Assembly: GCA_937896695.1 (NCBI GenBank)
Contig: CALBOT010000028.1
Location: 1 to 21,268, forward strand
Origin: an uncultured Candidatus Nitrosopelagicus sp.
Lineage (GTDB): Archaea > Thermoproteota > Nitrososphaeria > Nitrososphaerales > Nitrosopumilaceae
Reading direction: 5' to 3'
DNA length: 21,268 bases
A program made the translations under genes and the position numbers. The notes below the pieces were generated by a model. The model saw only the letters and a program-made list of their open reading frames with translations. It ran no database searches and was not told the DNA's origin. Positions 12,885-20,846 of the stretch are shown piece by piece. Position 1 is the stretch's first letter; every line of letters begins with the position of its first letter.

Positions 12885-13400
12885 TTGGAATTAGAGGATG
12901 TAATCAAAGTTCATTCGATAGGATATGGTCTAGAAGATGTCAAAGTCGAATTCAAACATGACCTAAAGATGGATGTATCTGGTGTACAGATAGACGGAAA
13001 AGAAAATGAAATGATGAATATTCCTAGATGGGTTGCTGATATTCTAGAATCAGAAAAACATGTAATCATGCACGAATCCGATATGATTAAAGAATTAAAA
13101 CAAGCAAAAGTGAAAGAAGATATTGCAGATGAAGATTCACTTGCAACATTAGACAAACATTTCTACATTAAATTGCATGCATTTATGAAAAAACTTGAAA
13201 CTAATGATTTTGATAAAGCAGAAAGCATGTTGAATCAATTAGTAAGGATTAGACAAGGTAAGATTGTTAGATTGGCAGATTCATCTAAACTTACATCTGA
13301 CCTCTCGTCAAAACTTAGTGTAGAAGAAGAGGTATATTATAATCAGATACATAATGCTAGTCTTGCGTTTAAAGAACAAATATTGGGTAAAAAGAAATGA
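12885..13400 (+). CDS. gins23: GINS complex subunit, Gins23 type
   Basis: A component of the archaeal CMG-like replicative helicase that stimulates MCM. In the 171 residues a small beta-rich part (about 8-40) precedes NIPRWVADILES (about 45-56) and a long helical part (about 65-170). This order (B domain then A domain) fits Psf2/Psf3-like Gins23 rather than Gins51. The assignment rests partly on position: the next gene is mcm, as in Sulfolobus where gins23 and mcm are adjacent. The start is TTG at 12885, with GTGAT five bases upstream as possible SD site. The stop overlaps the mcm start (ATGA), so translation is coupled. Similarity is weak by eye, as usual for GINS. Confidence 0.8.
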   Translation: MELEDVIKVHSIGYGLEDVKVEFKHDLKMDVSGVQIDGKENEMMNIPRWVADILESEKHVIMHESDMIKELKQAKVKEDIADEDSLATLDKHFYIKLHAFMKKLETNDFDKAESMLNQLVRIRQGKIVRLADSSKLTSDLSSKLSVEEEVYYNQIHNASLAFKEQILGKKK

Positions 13401-15475
13401 CACTTGAAACACCAACTGAATCTGCATTAGCTGACTATGTAAAAAAATTCTTACTAGAGTTTAAAGATGAAAACGGAAATTTCCGATATGTTGATGATAT
13501 TGATAATATGATGCCATCAAAATCCAAATTCATCAATATTGATTATAACGATCTTGTATCACATCCAGATATTGAATCTGTTTTTGGTGAAAATCCTGAT
13601 TCTATTCTTGAAGCATTTTCAAGAGCAATAAAAGAAATTTTACAAGAACGTTTTCCAAAATATGCAAAAAAAATTGAACACGAAATTAGAGCAAGAATTG
13701 CAAATTACCCTGTTCAACGTAGTTTACGTCAAATCAATGCTGAAGTCATTGGAAAAATAACCAGTGTTTCTGGAATGGTGTTAAGAGCATCTGAAGTAAA
13801 ACCTCTTGCAAAAGAATTAGTTTTTGTTTGTCCCGAAGGTCATAGAACTGATGTGTTACTTGGACATGGTTTATCTCTGACATCTCCAGTACAGTGTTCA
13901 AATCCAAAATGTACTCATAGAGAACTTGGTGTTGAACCTGAATCTAGTCGTTTCATTGATGTACAATTTGTACGTCTACAAGAATTACCTGAAGATCTTC
14001 CACCTGGACAATTACCTCATTATCTAGATGTCACTGTAAAACAAGATTTGGTAGATAATGCACGACCTGGTGATAGAGTAGTTCTTACAGGAATTGTTAG
14101 AATTGAACAAGAGAAAATGAGTGGTGTATCAAAGAATAGTAGTCCTTTGTACAGATTAAGATTAGATGGAAATAATGTTGAATTTTTAGGTGGTAAAAAA
14201 GATAAAAAATCTCGAAAAATTGATAGAGAAGAAATTTCTCCTGAAGATGAAAAAATGATTAAATCATTAGCAAAAAGCCCTGATTTGTATCAACAACTGA
14301 TTGACTCATATGCTCCTCATATTACAGGACATGAACTTATCAAAGAATCGATTTTACTACTAATGGCAGGTTCTACACAAAGAGAACTAGAGGATGGTAG
14401 TAAAATTAGAGGTGACATCAATGTATTCCTAGTTGGTGATCCGGGTACTGCAAAAAGTGAGATGTTGAAATTCTGTGTTAGAGTAGCTCCTCGTGGTTTG
14501 TATACTTCTGGACGTGGTTCTACAGCTGCTGGTTTAACTGCTGCAGTTGTTAGAGACACAAATGGAATTTTCATGTTAGAAGCTGGTGCAACTGTACTTG
14601 GTGATCAAGGTTTAGTATGTATTGACGAATTTGATAAAATGAAAGCTGAAGATAGAAGTGCATTGCACGAAGTTATGGAACAGCAAACAGCCAGTATATC
14701 CAAAGGTGGTATTGTTGCAACATTGAATGCTAGAACTTCAATTTTGGCAGCTGCCAATCCAATGTTTGGAAAATACGATCCTTTCAAAAATATTACAGAA
14801 AATGTTAATCTTCCAGTCCCACTATTGACTAGATTTGATTTAATTTTTGTAGTTCGTGATAAACCATCAAAAGAAAGAGATACACAAATCGCACAACACA
14901 TAATTAATTTACACACTCCAAGTGGAATTGATAAGAAATCTCAAATTGATTCTGAAACATTAACAAAATATCTTGCGTATGTAAAAAGAATTAATCCAAC
15001 ATTGACCAAAGAAGCTGAAGATAAAATTCTTGATTACTACATGAAAATGAGAAATGTTGAAGCCGAAGAAATGATTACAGTTACGCCTAGACAATTAGAG
15101 GGTTTGATTAGATTGGCTACTGCAAGGGCACGTCTCCTAATGAAAAATCAAGTTGATGGTGATGATGCGCAAAGAGCAATTGATCTGTTACAAAGTATGT
15201 TTGAAGTTGCAGGAATTGATGTGAATACTGGAAAAGTAGATCTTGGAGTATTACAGGGAAGACCAAGAAGTGAAGTATCAAAAATGCAATTATTCATGGA
15301 TATTATGAAATCCCTTGAAGGTGAACATAAAACTCCTGTAGAAGAAAAACAACTGGTAGAAGAATTAGCAAAGACTGAAAAGTTTACTGAAGAAGAAGCT
15401 AAAAACTTTATTCGAAAAATGGCAAGAGACTCATCTATTTATGAGTCAAAACCTGGTCATTATAACATAGTATGA
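13397..15475 (+). CDS. mcm: Replicative DNA helicase MCM
   Basis: The hexameric 3'-5' helicase of archaeal replication. In 692 residues: an N-terminal helical A domain (about 1-105), an OB fold (about 106-265) with a zinc site C145-x3-H149...C167-x4-C172, and an AAA+ core with Walker A GDPGTAKSE at 347-355, Walker B CIDEFD at 408-413, a sensor 1 region at LAAANP (about 450-455) and an arginine finger in LLTRFD (Arg479). A C-terminal winged helix (about 620-692) follows. The start overlaps the GINS stop (ATGA) and the stop overlaps the Hel308 start (ATGA). All motifs are intact and the length is normal. Confidence 0.98.
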   Translation: MTLETPTESALADYVKKFLLEFKDENGNFRYVDDIDNMMPSKSKFINIDYNDLVSHPDIESVFGENPDSILEAFSRAIKEILQERFPKYAKKIEHEIRARIANYPVQRSLRQINAEVIGKITSVSGMVLRASEVKPLAKELVFVCPEGHRTDVLLGHGLSLTSPVQCSNPKCTHRELGVEPESSRFIDVQFVRLQELPEDLPPGQLPHYLDVTVKQDLVDNARPGDRVVLTGIVRIEQEKMSGVSKNSSPLYRLRLDGNNVEFLGGKKDKKSRKIDREEISPEDEKMIKSLAKSPDLYQQLIDSYAPHITGHELIKESILLLMAGSTQRELEDGSKIRGDINVFLVGDPGTAKSEMLKFCVRVAPRGLYTSGRGSTAAGLTAAVVRDTNGIFMLEAGATVLGDQGLVCIDEFDKMKAEDRSALHEVMEQQTASISKGGIVATLNARTSILAAANPMFGKYDPFKNITENVNLPVPLLTRFDLIFVVRDKPSKERDTQIAQHIINLHTPSGIDKKSQIDSETLTKYLAYVKRINPTLTKEAEDKILDYYMKMRNVEAEEMITVTPRQLEGLIRLATARARLLMKNQVDGDDAQRAIDLLQSMFEVAGIDVNTGKVDLGVLQGRPRSEVSKMQLFMDIMKSLEGEHKTPVEEKQLVEELAKTEKFTEEEAKNFIRKMARDSSIYESKPGHYNIV

Positions 15476-17610
15476 AAATAAGCAAACTTGATCTAGAACC
15501 TAATGCAATTAATTTTCTAACTTCTGAAGGCTTTGAAAAATTATATGAACCACAAGCATATTCTGTAGATGCTGGAATTTTAGATGGAACAAGTGTTTTA
15601 GTTTCTGCACCTACTGCAAGTGGTAAAACACTAATTGCAATGCTTGGAATGCTTTCACATTTACCAAAACATAAATCAAAAATTGTATATCTGAGTCCTT
15701 TGCGTGCTTTAGCAGCTGAAAAATTCACAGAATTCAAAAAATTAGAAAAAATCGATCTTGGTAGAAAAATCAAAGTTGGAATTTCCACAGGTGATTTTGA
15801 TTCTGTAGAAGACAAATTAGAAAATTCCGATATTCTAGTTTTGACAAATGAAAAAATGGATGCTTTGATGAGATTTGGCCAGTCATGGATAAGTGAAATA
15901 GGTCTTGTCATTGTCGATGAAATTCATTTAATTGGTGATGAAGGCCGTGGTCCAACTTTGGAGATGGTTCTTACAAGATTAAAGTCTGGTTTGATTGGAA
16001 AAATTCCACAAATTATTGCATTGAGTGCAACTATAACAAATTCTGATGAATTAGCTGAATGGCTAAATTGTGAACACGTTGAAAGTACATGGAGACCTGT
16101 ACCTCTTTCTGAAGCAGTATATGATGATTTTTCAGTGACTAATCAGGATAGAGAAACATATGATGTTAGTTTTGATTATGTAGGTTCATCTACAATTGGT
16201 TTAGGCGTAGATTCAGTGAAGAACGGTGGGCAGGGTCTACTTTTTGCAAATACACGAACTAGTGCTGCAAAACTTGCAGTAGATTCTGGTCCTCCAATCG
16301 AAAAAACATTATCCAAAGATGAATTAAACGAATTATTAAAAATTTCAAAAAAAATTTTAGCAAATAATGAACATACACAATTAGTAAAAAAATTAGCATT
16401 TGTTGTTAAACAAGGTGTTGCGTTTCATCATGCAGGATTAAATCAAAAATGTAGAGAAATCATTGAAAATGAATTTAGAAGTGGAAAAATAAAATTACTG
16501 TCTGCTACTCCCACATTAGCTGCAGGTGTAAATCTTCCTGCAAGACGAGTTGTAATTTCAAGTGTTCTTCGTTATAACTCTCAGTATGGTGGAAATGTTC
16601 CTATCAGTGTTTTAGAGTATAAACAACTCTGTGGACGTGCAGGTCGGCCACAATATGATGATGAAGGTGAATCAATTATAATTGGAAAAAATAATCAAGA
16701 GTTACTTTTAGAACGATACGTAGATGGTGAACCTGAACCAATTGAATCCAAAATTATAACTCCACGTTCATTGCGAATACATTTGCTTAGTCTAATTGTA
16801 ACTTCTCCATCAATAACTGAAGATAAAATAAATGAATTTTTTTCAGAAACATTGGGCGGAACACAAACTGAAGATGATATTATAGAATTACACTTGGAAA
16901 ATGCAAAAACTTTCCTATTAGATGAAGAATTTATCTCAGAAAAAGATGGAGGATTTCTTGCTACAAGATTTGGACAAAAAGTTTCTAGATTGTACATAGA
17001 TCCAATGACTGCACGTGATTTTAGAAATGCAATTGAATATGATATTGTAAAAGGAGGTGAACACACGTTTGGATTCTTACATCTTGTAACAACTTGTGAT
17101 GAATTTTATCCGACTTTTGATCTTAGACAAAAAGATCTTGAAAAAGCAAGTATTGTAATTGAAAATAATCGCCAAACATTAATTAGAATAATTGAAGAAG
17201 AGGATTGTTCTAGGAGTCTTCTTGCATTAGATTTATGGACAAATGAAGGCACGGAGGTCAATCTCTCTGAAGAACTTGGAATTGAATCTGGAGATATGCA
17301 TAGAATGGCAGAAACTGCAGAATGGCTTGTTTACTCATTAAGAGAACTATCTCGTGAATTTAGACGTGAAGATTTAGTCAAAGAATTAGATATTTTACGT
17401 AAGCGTATTGTTTATGGAATTAAACATGAATTGATTGATTTGGTAAGAATAAGAAATGTTGGTAGAGTTCGTGCGCGAATATTGTACAAAAATGGCTATA
17501 AAAACAGAACTGCATTGAAAAAAGCACCACTTGAGAAATTAGCAGAAATAGATAAAATCGGTATGACTATTGCAAAAAGTATCAAGTCACAGGTAGAAAA
17601 GGTCAGATAA
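15472..17610 (+). CDS. hel308: Hel308 family DNA helicase
   Basis: Ski2-like superfamily 2 helicase (HelQ/Hel308) that unwinds lagging-strand parental duplex at stalled forks. The 712 residues contain a Q motif region EPQA (26-29), motif I APTASGKT (46-53), motif II DEIH (149-152), motif III SAT (185-187), motif IV region LLFANTRTSA (about 256-265) and motif VI QLCGRAGRPQYD (385-396). The winged helix and ratchet domain follow, and the C-terminus ends with a helix-hairpin-helix-like stretch (VGRVRARILYKNGYKNRTAL, about 662-681). It overlaps both neighbours: ATGA with mcm upstream and TAATG with the glycosyltransferase downstream. Direct coupling of hel308 to mcm links fork repair with the replisome. 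Confidence 0.95.
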   Translation: MKISKLDLEPNAINFLTSEGFEKLYEPQAYSVDAGILDGTSVLVSAPTASGKTLIAMLGMLSHLPKHKSKIVYLSPLRALAAEKFTEFKKLEKIDLGRKIKVGISTGDFDSVEDKLENSDILVLTNEKMDALMRFGQSWISEIGLVIVDEIHLIGDEGRGPTLEMVLTRLKSGLIGKIPQIIALSATITNSDELAEWLNCEHVESTWRPVPLSEAVYDDFSVTNQDRETYDVSFDYVGSSTIGLGVDSVKNGGQGLLFANTRTSAAKLAVDSGPPIEKTLSKDELNELLKISKKILANNEHTQLVKKLAFVVKQGVAFHHAGLNQKCREIIENEFRSGKIKLLSATPTLAAGVNLPARRVVISSVLRYNSQYGGNVPISVLEYKQLCGRAGRPQYDDEGESIIIGKNNQELLLERYVDGEPEPIESKIITPRSLRIHLLSLIVTSPSITEDKINEFFSETLGGTQTEDDIIELHLENAKTFLLDEEFISEKDGGFLATRFGQKVSRLYIDPMTARDFRNAIEYDIVKGGEHTFGFLHLVTTCDEFYPTFDLRQKDLEKASIVIENNRQTLIRIIEEEDCSRSLLALDLWTNEGTEVNLSEELGIESGDMHRMAETAEWLVYSLRELSREFRREDLVKELDILRKRIVYGIKHELIDLVRIRNVGRVRARILYKNGYKNRTALKKAPLEKLAEIDKIGMTIAKSIKSQVEKVR

Positions 17611-18599
17611 TGGAACAACTAATACTCCCAGCAATTATTGCAATTACAATTGCATTTTTCTCTGTATATGGTCTGACACCTTTTGTAATACGTGCTCTTG
17701 AAAAACGTAACATTACAGTAGTTGATGCAAACAAAAAAGAAAAAACAATGATTGCAAGACCTGGAGGTCTATCGATAATTGTTGGAATTGAATTATCATT
17801 GATAATTTTGTATGTATTTTTTCCTATTTCTGAAATACTAGCTGTTATTCTAACAACTTTCTTTGCATTTATTGTTGGTTTGATTGATGATAAGAAAACT
17901 ATGGGTGGCTGGTTTAAACCTCTTGCACTAGCATTTTGTGCAGCTCCTATACTATTGCTTGGTGCATATGATTCAAACTTGGACTTTCCATTATTTGGTT
18001 CTGTAAAAATACCTCTACTTTACATGGCATTAGTTGTGTTCATGATACCAATTATGGGAAATACAATAAACTCGATTGATGTTTTAAATGGTGTTGCAAG
18101 TGGTTTTACAACAATTGCAAGTTTTGCATTATCGATTTGTTTGTTCATATTGCAAAACTATGAGGTAGGAATAATCTCTTTGTGTCTGTCGTTTGCATCG
18201 TTAGCATTTTACAAATATCACAAGTTTCCAAGTAAGATATTTCCTGGTGATTCAGGTGCAATAACATTTGGTGCTGCGTATGGTTCAATTGCTATAATTG
18301 GTGGTGTAGAAGTTATAGCTGCCATAGCAATACTTCCTGCAATTATTAATTCATTCTTGTTTCTTTCTAGTGTTAAAAAAATTGTTGAACATCGTGAAAT
18401 AAAAAACCCAACTTCACATACTGATGATTGGAAATTAAAATCAACTTCTGAAAATCATGCTCCAATCACTCTGGTTAGATTATTAATTGCAAAAAAGCCT
18501 CTATCTGAAAAACAAATAGGAATTGAAATTTTTAAACTTGCACTATTTTCTGGAATGCTTGCAATAATTACGGCATTTATGATGGGAGTTAATATCTAA
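17610..18599 (+). CDS. GT4-family UDP-sugar:polyprenyl-phosphate sugar-1-phosphate transferase
   Basis: A polytopic membrane enzyme of the MraY/WecA/Alg7 family. It probably moves GlcNAc-1-phosphate from UDP-GlcNAc to dolichyl phosphate, the first step of N-glycan assembly (AglH-type in archaea). In 329 residues I count about 9-10 hydrophobic segments. Family motifs: LIDDK (Asp93, Asp94), NSIDVLNG (Asn154, Asp157, Asn160) and FPGDSG (211-216), plus a cytosolic loop with SHTDDWK and NHAP before the last helix. The exact donor and acceptor are not shown. It starts on the last base of the hel308 stop (TAATG), an unusual partner for replication genes, and overlaps the next small membrane gene in the same way. 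Confidence 0.9.
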   Translation: MEQLILPAIIAITIAFFSVYGLTPFVIRALEKRNITVVDANKKEKTMIARPGGLSIIVGIELSLIILYVFFPISEILAVILTTFFAFIVGLIDDKKTMGGWFKPLALAFCAAPILLLGAYDSNLDFPLFGSVKIPLLYMALVVFMIPIMGNTINSIDVLNGVASGFTTIASFALSICLFILQNYEVGIISLCLSFASLAFYKYHKFPSKIFPGDSGAITFGAAYGSIAIIGGVEVIAAIAILPAIINSFLFLSSVKKIVEHREIKNPTSHTDDWKLKSTSENHAPITLVRLLIAKKPLSEKQIGIEIFKLALFSGMLAIITAFMMGVNI

Positions 18600-18829
18600 T
18601 GTCTCTTTCAATATTTTCTTTTATCTTTGCTATGTGGATTCTAATTATAGTTGGAGGTGGTTTGATGGTACTTTTTGTAGGTCCACTTTCATTTTCTGGT
18701 TATGGTGACTTGGATCCTCTCGTAAATTCTGGTTTCAAAGTGTTAATTGCAATGATTCTGATTTTTATCTGGGTGTTTGCCCTGTTGAAAATCAAAAATT
18801 GGATATTTAGAAAAATCGTTAAATCATAA
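18599..18829 (+). CDS. Small two-helix membrane protein of unknown function
   Basis: Not recognised. The 76 residues have a hydrophobic segment at about 4-29, a short loop with SGYGDLDPLVNSG (32-45), a second hydrophobic segment at about 46-65 and a basic tail (KIKNWIFRKIVKS), which by the positive-inside rule should be cytosolic. The ATG overlaps the glycosyltransferase stop by one base (TAATG), so it is the last gene of the GINS-MCM-Hel308-GT4 operon and probably works with, or is co-made with, the GT4 membrane enzyme. Its stop is one base from the convergent aminopeptidase stop. The overlap and clean membrane topology argue for a real gene. Confidence 0.75.
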   Translation: MSLSIFSFIFAMWILIIVGGGLMVLFVGPLSFSGYGDLDPLVNSGFKVLIAMILIFIWVFALLKIKNWIFRKIVKS

Positions 18830-18830
18830 A

Positions 18831-20312
18831 CTACTTCTGTTTTGTGAGGTAATCTACCACTAATCTGACACCAAATCCTGTTGCACCATGTGAATTGTAG
18901 GATTTACTTTTTGTAGATGGTTGTATCCATGCAGTTCCTGCAATGTCAAAGTGTACCCATGGTACGTTTCCTACAGCATTTGCTAAAAATGCAGCAGCTG
19001 TGATAGTTCCTGCTGCTCTTCCAATTCCAAGATTTCTAATATCTGCAACCTTTGATTTCACCATATCCATATAGTCATCATTTATTGGAAGTTCCCAAAC
19101 TTCTTCAGAAGTTTTTGCAGATGATGATTTGATCTTTGTTGCAAGCTTTGTATTATTACTTACAATTCCTGCCACATTGGTTCCTAATGCTACAATACAT
19201 GCTCCAGTTAATGTTGCAAAATCCATTACAGACGATGGTTGATAATGTTTTATTCCATAAGCAAGTCCGTCTGCTAAAATCAATCTTCCTTCTGCATCAG
19301 TATTTAGAATTTCTGCAGTTTTACCATTGAATAATTTTATAATGTCTCCTGGTCTAAATGCATCTCCACTTGGCATATTTTCAACTGAAGGAATAATTGC
19401 TACCACATTGATTGGAAGTTTTAATTCTGAAATTGCTTTCATGACGCCTAAAACTGTACAACCTCCACATTTGTCAAATTTCATCTCATCCATTTTTTCT
19501 CCAGGTTTTAATGAAATTCCACCTGTATCGAAAGTTACAGCCTTTCCAACAAGTAAGATTGGTTTTTGTTCTTTCTTCCCGTTTCTATATTCTAGAATTA
19601 TGAATTTAGGTTCATTTTTACTTCCTTGTCCAACTGCTATCACTCCGCCTAATCCTTTAGATTTTATTTCATTTTTTGAAAATACAGTACATTTCATCTT
19701 GTTTTGATTTGCTATTTTTTTTGCAATTTCTCCTAATTTTGTTGGAGGGCATTCATTTGGAGGTAGATTTGCAACATCTCTTGTGAATTTCACTGCATCT
19801 GATATTGTTATTGAATTTTTAATTATTTTTTGTGCATTTTTATCTGATGTTAATAATGTAAGGTCTGGTTGTTTTTTACTTGATTTTTCTTTTTTGTACA
19901 AGTCAAAATCATATAATGAAAGGTTTGCACCTTCTACAATTGCTGTTATAATTTGATCATTTTTAACTGAAACTTTATCTGGAATTATAATTGTAAACTC
20001 CTTTATTCCTAATTCATGAATTTTTTTTGTAATGTTACCTGTAACATCTCTAATCACATCTGATGTTAGTTTATTTTTTTTACCTAATCCTGCAATCAGA
20101 ATCCTTTCTGATGAAATTTCTTTATGTGAATGAATTATCGCAATTTTACCTTTTTTTCCTCCCAGTTCTTTCACTGATTGTGAAATTGATTGATCAATTT
20201 TTTTATTGAATTTTCCTAATCCTATTGCTACATTTGTATCCTCAATACAAAATGCACACAAAACTGAGGTTTTCTTTTTTATTGAAAGACCAGTTTCTGC
20301 TCTAATTCTCAT
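18831..20312 (-). CDS. pepA: Leucyl aminopeptidase, M17 family
   Basis: A two-metal cytosolic aminopeptidase, normally hexameric, that clears N-terminal residues from peptides. The N-terminal domain covers about 1-165; the catalytic domain carries GKAVTFDTGGISLKP (256-270; Lys257, Asp262, Lys269), MDEMKFDKCGG (274-284; Asp280) and NTDAEGRLILADGL (337-350; Asp339, Glu341, Arg343). These are the two metal-ligand sets and catalytic Lys/Arg seen in E. coli PepA. At 493 residues it is full length. The start is ATG at 20312, with TATAAAA 27 nt upstream, inside the end of the preceding gene, so it has its own promoter. Confidence 0.97.
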   Translation of the reverse strand: MRIRAETGLSIKKKTSVLCAFCIEDTNVAIGLGKFNKKIDQSISQSVKELGGKKGKIAIIHSHKEISSERILIAGLGKKNKLTSDVIRDVTGNITKKIHELGIKEFTIIIPDKVSVKNDQIITAIVEGANLSLYDFDLYKKEKSSKKQPDLTLLTSDKNAQKIIKNSITISDAVKFTRDVANLPPNECPPTKLGEIAKKIANQNKMKCTVFSKNEIKSKGLGGVIAVGQGSKNEPKFIILEYRNGKKEQKPILLVGKAVTFDTGGISLKPGEKMDEMKFDKCGGCTVLGVMKAISELKLPINVVAIIPSVENMPSGDAFRPGDIIKLFNGKTAEILNTDAEGRLILADGLAYGIKHYQPSSVMDFATLTGACIVALGTNVAGIVSNNTKLATKIKSSSAKTSEEVWELPINDDYMDMVKSKVADIRNLGIGRAAGTITAAAFLANAVGNVPWVHFDIAGTAWIQPSTKSKSYNSHGATGFGVRLVVDYLTKQK

Positions 20313-20335
20313 ACAATTTTTCTAAAAAATACTTT

Positions 20336-20342
20336 TTTTATA
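20336..20342 (-). promoter_or_regulatory. TATA box for pepA
   Basis: TATAAAA on the minus strand is centred 27 nt upstream of the pepA ATG and overlaps the stop region of the upstream DCC-family gene. It indicates independent leaderless transcription of pepA. Confidence 0.6.
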
Positions 20343-20724
20343 GATTACTTATTTTGATTTTTCTACTGTGAGTGATTAAACTGGCTGAGCGGAAAAACAC
20401 AGCTAGTGAGTCTTTACATCCTATATCACATGATTCTTGAATGCTTACTTGATTGAATTTCCTTCCATGAACTCTCAAAATTGCTGATAATAGTGGAATA
20501 ATTGCTGCTCTTCCTCCATATGCTGTTTTTTTGTCAATAAACCAAAACATTTCCAATGCATCATCTTCTAGAATTTCCTCTCTAATTTTTCCTCCAAATT
20601 GTGTATAATGACCGATCATGCGTAATTTTCCTTTTGCAAAGAAATTCATTAACTTGGCAAATTTTATACAAACATAACATTTGTCATCATAAACCATGAG
20701 TGGTAATGAATCATGAAATTCCAT
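20338..20724 (-). CDS. DCC-family (DUF393) thiol-disulfide oxidoreductase-like protein
   Basis: The 128 residues carry the family signature YDDKCYVC near the N-terminus (Asp13, Cys16, Cys19; the D-C-C of the name) and the second block MFWFIDKKTAYGGRAAI at about 59-75. The family has a thioredoxin-like core and is thought to be a redox protein; the substrate is unknown. Two more Cys lie in ESCDIGCKDS (about 97-106). No signal peptide is visible. It is separated by 25 nt from pepA and has its own AT-rich box near 20748-20757. Divergent from transketolase. Confidence 0.85.
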   Translation of the reverse strand: MEFHDSLPLMVYDDKCYVCIKFAKLMNFFAKGKLRMIGHYTQFGGKIREEILEDDALEMFWFIDKKTAYGGRAAIIPLLSAILRVHGRKFNQVSIQESCDIGCKDSLAVFFRSASLITHSRKIKISNL

Positions 20725-20747
20725 ACTTGATATACGATCATTGAAGA

Positions 20748-20757
20748 TTAAAATTTT
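20748..20757 (-). promoter_or_regulatory. TATA-like box for the DCC-family gene
   Basis: AAAATTTTAA on the minus strand, centred about 28 nt upstream of the ATG at 20724. Confidence 0.4.
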
Positions 20758-20812
20758 CGGAAATAGCTATTTATGTAATTCTGGATGTTTTTTACTGAGG
20801 ACGATCATGTGT

Positions 20813-20822
20813 AAAATTAAAA
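20813..20822 (+). promoter_or_regulatory. TATA-like box for transketolase
   Basis: AAAATTAAAA is centred about 29 nt upstream of the transketolase ATG at 20847. The region between here and the DCC gene (20725-20812) holds nothing else I can name. Confidence 0.35.
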
Positions 20823-20846
20823 GTGCCAATTTGGTCAAAAAATCAA

